From DASZJY01 sp036260255 (GTDB taxonomy: Bacteria; Actinomycetota; Acidimicrobiia; Acidimicrobiales; AC-14), in assembly GCA_036260255.1 (NCBI GenBank), contig DATAAF010000009.1:1-26111 (forward strand): a stretch of DNA of 26,111 nt, in the 5' to 3' direction. The notes beneath the pieces were generated by a model. The model saw only the letters and a list, made by a program, of their open reading frames with translations, made no database searches and had not been told where the DNA came from. A program made the translations under genes and the position numbers. Below, one piece after another: positions 6,073 to 13,289 of this stretch. Numbering within the stretch: position 1 is the first letter of the stretch; every line of letters begins with the position of its first letter.

Positions 6073-8826
6073 TCAGCCCTTTGCGTCGGCCCAGCTGCCG
6101 CCCCAGGCGAGGTTCACCTCCAGGGGGACGGACAGATCGGCGGCCCCCCGCATGGCTTCGAGGGTGAGGGCCGCCACCGCCTCCTCCTCGTCCGGTGGCA
6201 CCTCGAGAATGACCTCGTCGTGCACCTGCAGCACGAGCCGGCTCTTACGCCTCGACTGCTCGAGCGAGCGGTCGAGGCGCACGAGGGCCACCTTGAAGAT
6301 GTCGGCGGCCAGGCCCTGGATGCCGGCGTTCATCGCCTGGCGCTCGCCGGCCTGGCGCAGGCGGTAGTTGGTCGACGAGAGCTCGGGGATCTGGCGGCGG
6401 CGCCCGAAGAGCGTCTCGGTGTACCCGCGGTCGCGCGCCTCGGCCACCGTGCGCTCCATGTAGGAGCGCACGCTGGGGAAGGCCTCGAAGTAGGCGTCGA
6501 GGATCGCCGCCGCCTCCTCGGTGGGGATCCCCAGGCGCTGCCCCAGGCCGTAGGACTCCATGCCGTAGGCCAGGCCGTAGGAGACCATCTTGGCCTTCGA
6601 CCGCTGGCCGATGGTCACCTGGGACGGGTCGGCGCCGAAGATGCGGGCCGCCGTCGCCCGGTGGATGTCCTGCCGGGAGGCGAAGGCCTCGATCAGCCCC
6701 GGGTCCTGGGCCAGGTGGGCGATCACCCGCAGCTCGATCTGGTTGTAGTCGGCGACGAGGAAGCGGCACCCCTCGGCGGGGATGAATGCCCGGCGGATGC
6801 GGCGGCCCTCCTCGGTGCGGATCGGGATGTTGTGCAGGTTGGGCCGGTCCGAGCTCAGGCGACCGGTGCGGGCAACCGTCTGGTTGAAGGTGGCGTGGAT
6901 GCGGCCGTCCTCGCCGACCTCTCCGAGCAGGCTCTCCCCGTAGGTCGAACGCAGCTTCTCCACCTCGCGGTAGCGCAGCAGCGGCTCGATGATCTCGTGC
7001 TGGCCGCGGAGCTTCTCGAGCGAGGCGGCGTCGGTGGAGAACCCCGTCTTCGTCTTCTTCTGGGGCTGCAGGCCGAGCTTGTCGAACAGGATGTGGCGGA
7101 GCTGCGGGGTCGAGTTGACCCGGAAGGGCTCGCCGGCCAGCTCCTGGATCCGCACCTCGAGCTGGCGGCTCTCGGCCACCAGGCCCTCGTACAGCTCCCG
7201 GAGCCGGGCCACGTCCACCCGCACGCCCGCCTTCTCCATGCGGGCCAGCACCCGGACGAGGGGCCGCTCGACGTTGTCGTACAGAGAGCGCAGGGAGCGG
7301 CTGTCGAGGACCTCGGCCAGCCGGGGGGCGAGGCGGGCGACGGCCGCCGCCCGCCGGCCGGCGTCCTCGGACGGGTCGGTGGCGGCGCCGTCGAGGGCGA
7401 GCTGGCCGGGGGGCGGGGCGTCGGGCGAGCGCAGCTCGAGCCCGAGGTAGCGCAGAGCGAGGTCTTCGAGGACGTACTGGGACTCGGCCGGGTCGATCAG
7501 GTAGGCGGCCACCGCGGTGTCGACGTCGAGGGTGTGGACGTCGACGTCGAGGCGGTCGAGGCCGCGGATGAGGGCCTTGGCGTTGTGGGCGTGGAGGGGG
7601 GGACCGCCTTCACTCAGCAGATCGGTGAGGGCCTTCTTCGTTTGCGCTTGTGCCAACACGTCGGCTGGGAACCACCAGGCTTGCGCGCCCCCGGGGGCCG
7701 GGTCCTGTCGCTCAGGGTCCCTCCCCGTGGGGCCCCTCCCCCACGGGGGCCCCTCCCTACGCGCCACCCGGCCCCCTCCGTCTTGTGCTACCGCAAGCCC
7801 GGTCAGAGAGCTTCGGGCTTCTTCACCGTTCCACGCGGCGGCGACGCTCACCGGGCCGTCCAGTGTCTGCAGCAGCTCCGCGGCGCGCTCCGGGTCCCGC
7901 ACGGCGGCCACCTCGACGTCGAAGGGTTCTGTGCTTGCGGGGGGTGGTTGCTGGTCGCCGGTTGCCTCGATCAGGCGGTCGTAGAGGGTGCGGAACTCCA
8001 GGAACCCGAACAGCGACCGCACCTCTTCGGGGTCCCAGGGGCCCATCTTCAGGTCGTCGACGGTGACGGGGAGGTCGAGGTCGCGGACGAGCGGGGTGGC
8101 CAGGGCGTTGGCCCGCACCTGGGACTCGGCGGCGGCCAGGCTGGCCCGCAGCTTCGGCGTGCACTCGTCGACGTGGGCGAACACACCGTCGAGGTCGCCA
8201 TAGGTGTTGATGAGGCGGGCCGCCGTCTTCTCGCCCACTCCTGGGACGCCGGGCAGGTTGTCGGAGGGATCGCCCCGGAGGGCGGCGTACTGCGGGTAGA
8301 GGCGGGGGTGGACGCCGGTCTTCTCGACGATGCCGGCCTCGTCGTAGAGCACGTAGTCGCTGACGCCCCGCCGGTTGTACAGCACCCGGACGTAGGGGTC
8401 CTCCACCAGCTGGTACGTGTCCCGGTCGCCGGTGACGATGACGACCTCGTCGCCCCGGTCGCGGGCCTGAGTGGCCAGGGTGGCGATGACGTCGTCCGCC
8501 TCGTAGCCGGGCGCCTCGACGATCGGGATCCGCAGCGTCTCGACGACCTGACGGACCAGCCCCATCTGCTGGCGGAGGATGTCGGGGGCCTCGGACCGTC
8601 CCGCCTTGTACTCGGCCACCAGCTCGTGGCGGAACGTCGGCTCGGGCCGGTCGAGCGCCACCGCGATGGCGTCGGGGGCGTGGTCCTTCAACAGGTTGAT
8701 GAGCATGGAGGTGAAGCCGTACACCGCGTTGGTGACCTGCCCCGAGGCGGTGGCGAGGTCGGTGGGCAGGGCGAAGAAGGCGCGGTAGGCCAGCGAGTTG
8801 CCGTCGAGCAGCATCACCTTGGCCAT
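6073..8826 (-). CDS. polA: DNA polymerase I
   Basis: A 917-residue family A polymerase for Okazaki fragment maturation and repair. The 5'-3' exonuclease domain fills about residues 1-290 (VMLLDGNSLAYRAFFALP, GYEADDVIATLA, TGDRDTYQL, PGVPGVGEKTA). The middle domain corresponds to the 3'-5' exonuclease but lacks its acidic metal ligands, as in mycobacterial and Thermus enzymes, so proofreading is not expected. The polymerase domain shows motif A (DYNQIELR, near 694), motif B (RSKAKMVSYGLAYGM) and motif C (VHDE, near 868). Residues about 346-382 are a Gly/Pro/Arg-rich insertion encoded by a palindromic G/C-rich tract. ATG 8826 gives the expected MAKVMLLDG N-terminus. The open frame continues to 9696, but that extension crosses the DtxR gene and is not coding. 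TACGAT 8 nt upstream suggests a leaderless transcript. Confidence 0.96.
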   Translation of the reverse strand: MAKVMLLDGNSLAYRAFFALPTDLATASGQVTNAVYGFTSMLINLLKDHAPDAIAVALDRPEPTFRHELVAEYKAGRSEAPDILRQQMGLVRQVVETLRIPIVEAPGYEADDVIATLATQARDRGDEVVIVTGDRDTYQLVEDPYVRVLYNRRGVSDYVLYDEAGIVEKTGVHPRLYPQYAALRGDPSDNLPGVPGVGEKTAARLINTYGDLDGVFAHVDECTPKLRASLAAAESQVRANALATPLVRDLDLPVTVDDLKMGPWDPEEVRSLFGFLEFRTLYDRLIEATGDQQPPPASTEPFDVEVAAVRDPERAAELLQTLDGPVSVAAAWNGEEARSSLTGLAVAQDGGGRVARREGPPWGRGPTGRDPERQDPAPGGAQAWWFPADVLAQAQTKKALTDLLSEGGPPLHAHNAKALIRGLDRLDVDVHTLDVDTAVAAYLIDPAESQYVLEDLALRYLGLELRSPDAPPPGQLALDGAATDPSEDAGRRAAAVARLAPRLAEVLDSRSLRSLYDNVERPLVRVLARMEKAGVRVDVARLRELYEGLVAESRQLEVRIQELAGEPFRVNSTPQLRHILFDKLGLQPQKKTKTGFSTDAASLEKLRGQHEIIEPLLRYREVEKLRSTYGESLLGEVGEDGRIHATFNQTVARTGRLSSDRPNLHNIPIRTEEGRRIRRAFIPAEGCRFLVADYNQIELRVIAHLAQDPGLIEAFASRQDIHRATAARIFGADPSQVTIGQRSKAKMVSYGLAYGMESYGLGQRLGIPTEEAAAILDAYFEAFPSVRSYMERTVAEARDRGYTETLFGRRRQIPELSSTNYRLRQAGERQAMNAGIQGLAADIFKVALVRLDRSLEQSRRKSRLVLQVHDEVILEVPPDEEEAVAALTLEAMRGAADLSVPLEVNLAWGGSWADAKG
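7723..7757. repeat. Palindromic G/C-rich insertion inside polA
   Basis: Inverted arms CCCCGTGGGG (7723-7732) and CCCCACGGGG (7739-7748) flank a six-base loop. A perfect 12-nt direct repeat GGGGCCCCTCCC occurs at 7729-7740 and 7746-7757. The tract keeps the polA frame and encodes Gly/Pro/Arg-rich low-complexity sequence at a loop of the inactive exonuclease domain. Confidence 0.7.
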
Positions 8827-8834
8827 CTCCTGGC

Positions 8835-8840
8835 ATCGTA
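8835..8840 (-). promoter_or_regulatory. polA: Probable -10 element of polA (leaderless)
   Basis: On the minus strand TACGAT stands 8 nt before the polA ATG, so transcription would start at or next to the start codon. An AGGAG directly abuts the ATG with no spacing and therefore cannot serve ATG 8826 as a ribosome site, though it could serve the in-frame GTG 8817 or ATG 8814. Confidence 0.5.
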
Positions 8841-8876
8841 CGGCCGCCGGGGCCTCGGCACAGACGGTGTCCCAGG

Positions 8877-8882
8877 TACCAT
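8877..8882 (+). promoter_or_regulatory. Probable -10 element of the DtxR-family gene (leaderless)
   Basis: TACCAT is followed after 7 nt by GTG 8890. A weak -35-like TCGGCA lies 16 nt upstream at 8855-8860. The hexamer overlaps the earlier ATG at 8881, so if it is the promoter, translation must begin at GTG 8890. Its -35 zone overlaps that of the divergent polA promoter. Confidence 0.5.
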
Positions 8883-8889
8883 GACCGGC

Positions 8890-9549
8890 GTGCAGGACGG
8901 CTTCCATCCCCCGCTCGAGGAGTACCTGGAGGCGATCTGGGAGCTCGAGGAGGAGGGCACCCGTGTGATCCAGGCGCGCCTGGCCGAGCACCTCGGGCAC
9001 TCGCCACCGTCGGTCTCCGAGATGGTCCGCCGCCTGCGTGGTGAGGGCTGGGTCCAGGTCCGCGACCGGGCCCTCCACCTCACGCCCAAGGGCCGCGAAC
9101 GGGCCGTGAGCGTCGTGCGCAAGCACCGGCTGGCCGAGCGCCTGCTCACCGACGTGATCGGCCTCCCCTGGCACAAGACTCACATCGAGGCCTGCCGATG
9201 GGAGCACGTCATCTCCGACGAGGTCGAGGAGCGCCTGGTCGCCCTGCTCGAGAACCCCGCCACCTGCCCCCACGGCAACCCCATCCCCGGCGCCGGGCCG
9301 GCGCGCGACGACCTCCTGGCCCTGGCCGAGGTGGAGCTGGGCGAGCGGGTACGCCTCGAGCGGGTCACCGAGCAGGTCGAGGTCGACCTCGACGCCCTCG
9401 TCTACCTCGACGACCACGGCTTCATCCCCGGGGCGGACGCCGAGGTCCGCTCCCGAGCCCCCGACGGCACCGTGACGCTCGACCTCGACGACGGCACCAT
9501 CGCCCTCGGGCCGGCGCTCACGACTCAGCTCTACGTCAGCCGGGCCTAA
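8890..9549 (+). CDS. DtxR/IdeR-family metal-dependent transcriptional repressor
   Basis: A 219-residue repressor that binds DNA when loaded with Fe(II) or Mn(II). An N-terminal winged helix is present (VIQARLAEHLGHSPPSVSEMVRRL). A dimerisation/metal domain follows with RKHRLAERLLTD and EACRWEHV, and an SH3-like C-terminal domain lies from about 145 on. Counting from GTG 8890, H79, E83, H98, C102, E105 and H106 fall exactly at the DtxR ligand numbers. The position of DtxR Met10 is Glu (E11, after a one-residue offset), so iron versus manganese preference is not settled. ATG 8881 is the alternative start. The repressor is divergent from polA and 10 nt upstream of a sugar kinase gene, with which it is probably cotranscribed. 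No operator was identified. Confidence 0.92.
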   Translation: MQDGFHPPLEEYLEAIWELEEEGTRVIQARLAEHLGHSPPSVSEMVRRLRGEGWVQVRDRALHLTPKGRERAVSVVRKHRLAERLLTDVIGLPWHKTHIEACRWEHVISDEVEERLVALLENPATCPHGNPIPGAGPARDDLLALAEVELGERVRLERVTEQVEVDLDALVYLDDHGFIPGADAEVRSRAPDGTVTLDLDDGTIALGPALTTQLYVSRA

Positions 9550-9559
9550 CCCCGGGGCC

Positions 9560-10342
9560 GTGACCTCGGCATCGCCCGCCGCCGCGCCGTCGCCCCCGAC
9601 CACTCTCGCCATCGACATCGGCGGGAGCGGGCTCAAGGCATCGGTGCTCGACGCCCGCGGGGCCATGGTGGTCGACCGGGTCCGGGTCCGCACCACTTAC
9701 CCTCTCCCGCCGGAGAAGCTGGTCGACGACCTCGTCGCCCTGGTCCGCCCCCTCCCCCCCTTCGACCGGGTGTCGGCCGGGTTCCCCGGGGTGGTGCGCA
9801 AGGGCCACGTCCTCACCGCCCACAACCTGGTCACCGCCTCCGGACCGGGATCGGAGGTGCTGCCCGAGCTGGTCGAGGCGTGGACGGGGTTCGACCTGGC
9901 GGGCGAACTGGCCCGGCGGCTGGGGAAGCCCACCAAGGTCGTCAACGACGCCGACCTCCAAGGGGCGGCGGTGGTCAGCGGCAAGGGGCTCGAGCTGGTG
10001 GTGACGCTGGGCACCGGGTTCGGCACCGGCCTCTACCTCGACGGCCGCCTGGCCCCGCACCTCGAGCTCGCCCACCATCCGCTGCGCAACGACCGCACCT
10101 ACGAGGAGGAGCTGGGCGACGCCGCCCGCCGCGAGGTCGGGAACAAGAAGTGGAGCAAGCGGGTGGAGTTCGCCCTGCGGACGCTCGACATCCTGCTCAA
10201 CTACGACCACCTCTACCTCGGCGGCGGCAACGCCAAGCACCTCACCATCGACCTGGGGCCGAAGGTGACGACCGTCAGCAACACCGCTGGGATCCTCGGC
10301 GGCATCAAGCTCTGGGACCCCGACAGCCCCCTGGGGGCCTGA
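9560..10342 (+). CDS. ppgK: ROK-family kinase, probable polyphosphate glucokinase
   Basis: A 260-residue ASKHA-fold sugar kinase. Visible motifs are the phosphate-binding AIDIGGSGLKASVLD near residue 17, SAGFPGVV, the catalytic VVNDADLQGAAV (the Asp in NDAD), and VTLGTGFGTGLYLDGRLAPHLELAH. Length and the GTGFGTGLYLDG block fit polyphosphate/ATP-glucokinases of Actinomycetota, which phosphorylate glucose to glucose-6-phosphate. The Cys-rich zinc motif of many other ROK proteins is missing, as is usual in PPGKs. GTG 9560 follows the repressor stop by 10 nt with no clear ribosome site, suggesting coupling. Phosphoryl donor and sugar specificity are inferred from family only. Its stop codon lies in the hairpin region shared with the convergent ANTAR gene. 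Confidence 0.75.
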   Translation: MTSASPAAAPSPPTTLAIDIGGSGLKASVLDARGAMVVDRVRVRTTYPLPPEKLVDDLVALVRPLPPFDRVSAGFPGVVRKGHVLTAHNLVTASGPGSEVLPELVEAWTGFDLAGELARRLGKPTKVVNDADLQGAAVVSGKGLELVVTLGTGFGTGLYLDGRLAPHLELAHHPLRNDRTYEEELGDAARREVGNKKWSKRVEFALRTLDILLNYDHLYLGGGNAKHLTIDLGPKVTTVSNTAGILGGIKLWDPDSPLGA

Positions 10343-10350
10343 CGCCCCGG

Positions 10351-10367
10351 GACGCCGCTACGGCGTC
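10351..10367. terminator. Hairpin between glucokinase and ANTAR regulator genes
   Basis: GACGCCG / CGGCGTC with a CTA loop forms a 7-bp stem; an alternative 9-bp pairing CCTGACGCC / GGCGTCAGG spans 10338-10370. The loop CTA is the complement of the ANTAR gene stop. Termination on both strands is likely, although there is no T-run. Confidence 0.55.
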
Positions 10368-10933
10368 AGGCTGCCGTCGAGGACCTGCTCGGCCACCACC
10401 CGCATTTTGGCCCGCTGGCGCATGGCGCTCTGCTGGATGAAGGAGAAGGCGTCGCTCTCCGAGAGGTGGTGGCGGTCCATGAGCAGGCCCTTGGCCCGCT
10501 CGACGATGCGCCTGGTCGTGAGCTGCTCCTCCAGCGAGTGCACCTCCTGCTCGAGCGCCCGGAGCTCGGCGAAGCGGCCGACCGCGACCTCGATGGCCGG
10601 CACCAGGTCGCTCTTCTGGTAGGGCTTCACCAGGTAGCCGATGGCGCCGGCGTCGCGGGCCTGCTCGACCAGGTCGCGCTGGCTGAACGCGGTGAGGATG
10701 AGCACCGCCGCCCACCGGCCGGCGGCGATCTCCTTGGCCGCGGTGAGGCCGTCCATCCCCGGCATCTTGATGTCGAGGATGGCCAGGTCGGGCTTGAGGT
10801 CGCGCACGAGGGAGACCGCCTCGTCGCCCCGGCTGGTGCTGCCGACGACCTCGTAGCCCTCCTCCTCGAGGGTCTCCTGGAGGTCGAGGCGGATGATGGC
10901 CTCGTCCTCGGCGATCACGACCCGCAGGGCCAC
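10358..10933 (-). CDS. pdtaR: ANTAR-domain response regulator, PdtaR-like
   Basis: A 191-residue two-domain regulator. The receiver domain (1-120) has the acidic pair ED at 9-10, phospho-acceptor D54 in LAILDIKMPG, T81 and K103. A helical linker leads to an ANTAR domain (about 127-185) with the hallmark RRIVERAKGLLM (A147, K148, G149). ANTAR domains bind tandem hairpins in mRNA and act by antitermination or occlusion, so this protein probably regulates after transcription initiation. It matches the architecture of M. tuberculosis Rv1626, whose gene also lies near polA and rpsA. The partner kinase PdtaS is not in the window. GTG start, no strong ribosome site; the gene follows a small coiled-coil protein gene by 21 nt. 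Confidence 0.92.
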   Translation of the reverse strand: MALRVVIAEDEAIIRLDLQETLEEEGYEVVGSTSRGDEAVSLVRDLKPDLAILDIKMPGMDGLTAAKEIAAGRWAAVLILTAFSQRDLVEQARDAGAIGYLVKPYQKSDLVPAIEVAVGRFAELRALEQEVHSLEEQLTTRRIVERAKGLLMDRHHLSESDAFSFIQQSAMRQRAKMRVVAEQVLDGSLTP

Positions 10934-10954
10934 CCGGTCGTCCCCCGCGCTCGG

Positions 10955-11248
10955 TCAGCGGCCTTCGGCGAGGAGCCGGTCGAGCAGCTCGTCCTGGGAC
11001 CGCTCGAGCTTGGCGATCGACGCCACCACCTGCTGGCGGTGAAGGGCCATGGCGTCGGCGTGCTTGCGGGCCTCGGCGTGCTCCCGGTCGGCGAGCGGCG
11101 TCTCCGAGACGAGCGCCCGCAGGCGTGACTCGTCGGCGGCGTCGGCCAGCGCCGCCAGCTGCTCGTCGATCACCGCGAGCTCGCTGCGGAGGCTCCGGAG
11201 CCGCTCGGCCGACGCCGACAGCTGCTTCTCGACCAACCACCGGGACAT
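10955..11248 (-). CDS. Small coiled-coil protein, unknown function
   Basis: A 97-residue, almost entirely helical protein. Two heptad-rich segments, about 5-40 (LSASAERLRSLRSELAVIDEQLAAL) and 55-95 (REHAEARKHADAMALHRQQV), form a likely antiparallel coiled coil. No enzyme motif or Cys. It starts with MSRWLVEKQL at ATG 11248, where TACACT ends 9 nt upstream and no Shine-Dalgarno is present, again pointing to a leaderless transcript. An open frame on this strand continues upstream to 13588, but that stretch is antisense to the glucanotransferase gene and not coding. Its position 21 nt before the PdtaR-like gene suggests a common transcript and perhaps a functional link, which is inference only. 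Confidence 0.8.
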   Translation of the reverse strand: MSRWLVEKQLSASAERLRSLRSELAVIDEQLAALADAADESRLRALVSETPLADREHAEARKHADAMALHRQQVVASIAKLERSQDELLDRLLAEGR

Positions 11249-11257
11249 GGTTCGCGG

Positions 11258-11263
11258 AGTGTA
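11258..11263 (-). promoter_or_regulatory. Probable -10 element of the coiled-coil/ANTAR operon
   Basis: Minus-strand TACACT followed after 9 nt by ATG 11248. This agrees with the leaderless pattern seen before several other genes here. Confidence 0.5.
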
Positions 11264-11320
11264 CCGCCGGGCCGGTGGGGCGACCCTGCCGGTCGTGCCA
11301 CGATTGCCGCCCCGACCGAG

Positions 11321-13225
11321 GTGTGTGCCGTCGCCGACCAGCCCCCCTCCCGAACCCGACCGTCGCCCGCCGCGTGGGGGGTGGCCGAGGGCTACTCCGA
11401 CGCCGCCGGGGCGTGGCGCGAGCCGCCGGCGTCCACCCTCGACGCCGTCCTGGCCGCCCTCGGCGCGGCGGGCGAGCAGCCGCCCGACGAGTCGCCGGTG
11501 GTGACCGCCCGGCCCGGCACGGTCGTGGCGGCGGACCGGCCCACGGACCTCGTCCTCGAAGACGGGACCGAGCTCGCCCTCGGCGCCGGGCAGCCGCTGC
11601 CCGCCGACCTCCCGCTCGGCTACCACTCGCTCGCCGACCCCGACGACGGGAGCCGGCGGACCCTCGTCCTGAGCCCCGGCGCGTGCATGCTTCCGGCGAA
11701 CGCGCCGACCTGGGGCTGGGCGGTCCAGCTCTACGCCGCCCGGTCGGGGTCGAGCTGGGGGATCGGCGACCTCTCCGACCTGGCCATGCTGGCCCGGTGG
11801 TCGGCCGCCGAGCTGGGGGCGGGGCTGCTCCTCGTGAACCCGCTGCACGCCGCCGTGCCGGTCCTGCCCCAGGACGCCAGCCCCTACTACCCGAGCAGCC
11901 GCCGCTTCCGGAACCCGCTCTACCTCGACGTGGAGGAGGTCCCAGGGGCGGGTGACCTGGGGACGGAGCTGGAGGTGCCGGCCCGGGCAGGCCGGGCGCT
12001 GGACGACGGGCGCCGCATCGACCGCGACGCCGTCTTCAACCTCAAGATGCCGGCGCTGGCCCGCCTCTGGGAGCGCTTCGGCGGCGGCGTCGGCTTCGAC
12101 GAGTGGCGTGCCGAGCAGGGCGACGCCCTCGAGGCCTACGCCACCTTCTGCGTCCTGAGCGAGGAGCACGGCCGGCCCTGGCACTCGTGGCCCTCGGGCC
12201 TCCGCCACCCCGCCGGGCCCGACGTCGCCGCGTTCCGCAGCCGCCACCACCGTCGGGTCGATTTCCACTGCTGGCTCCAATGGCTCCTCGACGTGCAGCT
12301 GGCCCGGGCGTCGGCCGAGGTGCCCGTCGTCCACGACCTGGCGGTGGGGTTCGACCCGGGCGGGGCCGACGCGTGGGAGTGGCAGGACGTGCTGGCGCAC
12401 GGGATGTCGGTGGGGGCGCCGCCCGACGAGTTCAACAGCCGGGGGCAGGACTGGGGCCTGCCGCCGTTCGACCCCTGGAGGCTGCGGGCGGCGTCGTACC
12501 GGCCGTTCGTGGAGACGGTCCGCTCCGCCTTCCGCCACGCCGGGGGGCTGCGCCTCGACCACGTGATGGGGCTGTTCCGGCTGTTCTGGGTGCCTCACGG
12601 CGCCACGCCCGCCGACGGCACCTACGTCCGCTACCCCGCCGCCGACCTCCTCGACATCGTCGCCCTGGAGAGCCACCGGGCGGGGGCGTACGTCGTGGGC
12701 GAGGACCTGGGCACGGTGGAGGACGAGGTCCGGGCCGAGCTGGCGGCGCGCCGGATCCTGTCCTACCGGCTGCTGTGGTTCGAGGACCGAGACCCCGCCG
12801 ACTGGCCCGAGCGGGCCCTGGCGGCGGTGACGACCCACGACCTCCCGACGGTGGCCGGCCTGTGGTCGGGCCGCGACCTGCAGCACCAGCGGGACGCCGA
12901 CATGGCGCCCAACGAGGGGGGCGAGGCCGCCCTCCGCGAGAAGCTCGGCCGCCTGTGCGGGCTCGAACGCGACGCTCCGCCCGAGGAGGCGGTCATCGGC
13001 GCCTACGCCGCCCTGTCCCGCGCCCCCTCGCTCCTCCTGGCCGCCAGCCTCGACGACGCCCTCGCGGTGGAGGAGCGGCCCAACATGCCCGGGACGGTCG
13101 ACGAGTGGCCCAACTGGTCCATCGCCCTCCCCGTCCCCCTCGAGCGCATCCGAGACGACCCCCGCCCCGCCGAGATCGCCCGCCTGCTGCGCCGGGGGAC
13201 GCCGCCCCCCTCTCCAATTGGGTGA
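11321..13225 (+). CDS. malQ: 4-alpha-glucanotransferase (amylomaltase, GH77)
   Basis: A 634-residue GH77 enzyme that moves alpha-1,4-glucan segments between acceptors during maltodextrin and glycogen metabolism. The N-terminal extension (1-120) precedes the barrel, where GSSWGIGDLSDLAML opens the catalytic part and LLLVNPLHA with SPYYPSSRRFRNPLYLD follow. Catalytic regions are visible: GGLRLDHVMGLFRLFWVP (nucleophile Asp), VVGEDLGTV (acid/base Glu in GEDLG) and TTHDLPTVAGLW (transition-state Asp). Start GTG 11321 is chosen as the first in-frame start after the divergent operon; its ribosome site is weak. The last codons (ending Ser-Pro-Ile-Gly-stop) lie inside the dispersed repeat at 13217-13258, so the very C-terminus may be repeat-derived. 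Confidence 0.95.
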   Translation: MCAVADQPPSRTRPSPAAWGVAEGYSDAAGAWREPPASTLDAVLAALGAAGEQPPDESPVVTARPGTVVAADRPTDLVLEDGTELALGAGQPLPADLPLGYHSLADPDDGSRRTLVLSPGACMLPANAPTWGWAVQLYAARSGSSWGIGDLSDLAMLARWSAAELGAGLLLVNPLHAAVPVLPQDASPYYPSSRRFRNPLYLDVEEVPGAGDLGTELEVPARAGRALDDGRRIDRDAVFNLKMPALARLWERFGGGVGFDEWRAEQGDALEAYATFCVLSEEHGRPWHSWPSGLRHPAGPDVAAFRSRHHRRVDFHCWLQWLLDVQLARASAEVPVVHDLAVGFDPGGADAWEWQDVLAHGMSVGAPPDEFNSRGQDWGLPPFDPWRLRAASYRPFVETVRSAFRHAGGLRLDHVMGLFRLFWVPHGATPADGTYVRYPAADLLDIVALESHRAGAYVVGEDLGTVEDEVRAELAARRILSYRLLWFEDRDPADWPERALAAVTTHDLPTVAGLWSGRDLQHQRDADMAPNEGGEAALREKLGRLCGLERDAPPEEAVIGAYAALSRAPSLLLAASLDDALAVEERPNMPGTVDEWPNWSIALPVPLERIRDDPRPAEIARLLRRGTPPPSPIG

Positions 13226-13258
13226 CGAAAAGCGCGCGAAATCAACCACTTTGCATAG
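13217..13258 (+). repeat. Dispersed 42-bp repeat, copy A
   Basis: Starts ATTGGGTGACGAAA, which is identical for 14 nt to the minus strand at 22639-22652. The homology continues for about 28 more bases (CCACTTT shared) at roughly 33 of 42 identical positions. Unlike copy B, this copy has lost the hairpin arms. It covers the malQ stop codon. Confidence 0.65.
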
Positions 13259-13275
13259 CCAGAACACCGTCCCGA

Positions 13276-13281
13276 TAGCGT
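13276..13281 (+). promoter_or_regulatory. Probable -10 element of the hydrolase gene (leaderless)
   Basis: TAGCGT followed after 8 nt by GTG 13290. A weak -35 candidate TTGCAT (13251-13256) lies 19 nt upstream, at the edge of repeat copy A. Confidence 0.5.
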
Positions 13282-13289
13282 CGTCGCCC

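Noticed and set aside
6220..8880. Plus-strand open frame leading into the DtxR gene
   Set aside because: It is antisense to polA; only the part from about 8881 on has repressor homology.
8827..9696. N-terminal extension of polA in the same frame
   Set aside because: The extension is antisense to the DtxR gene, and PolA proteins begin at the MAKVMLLDG sequence.
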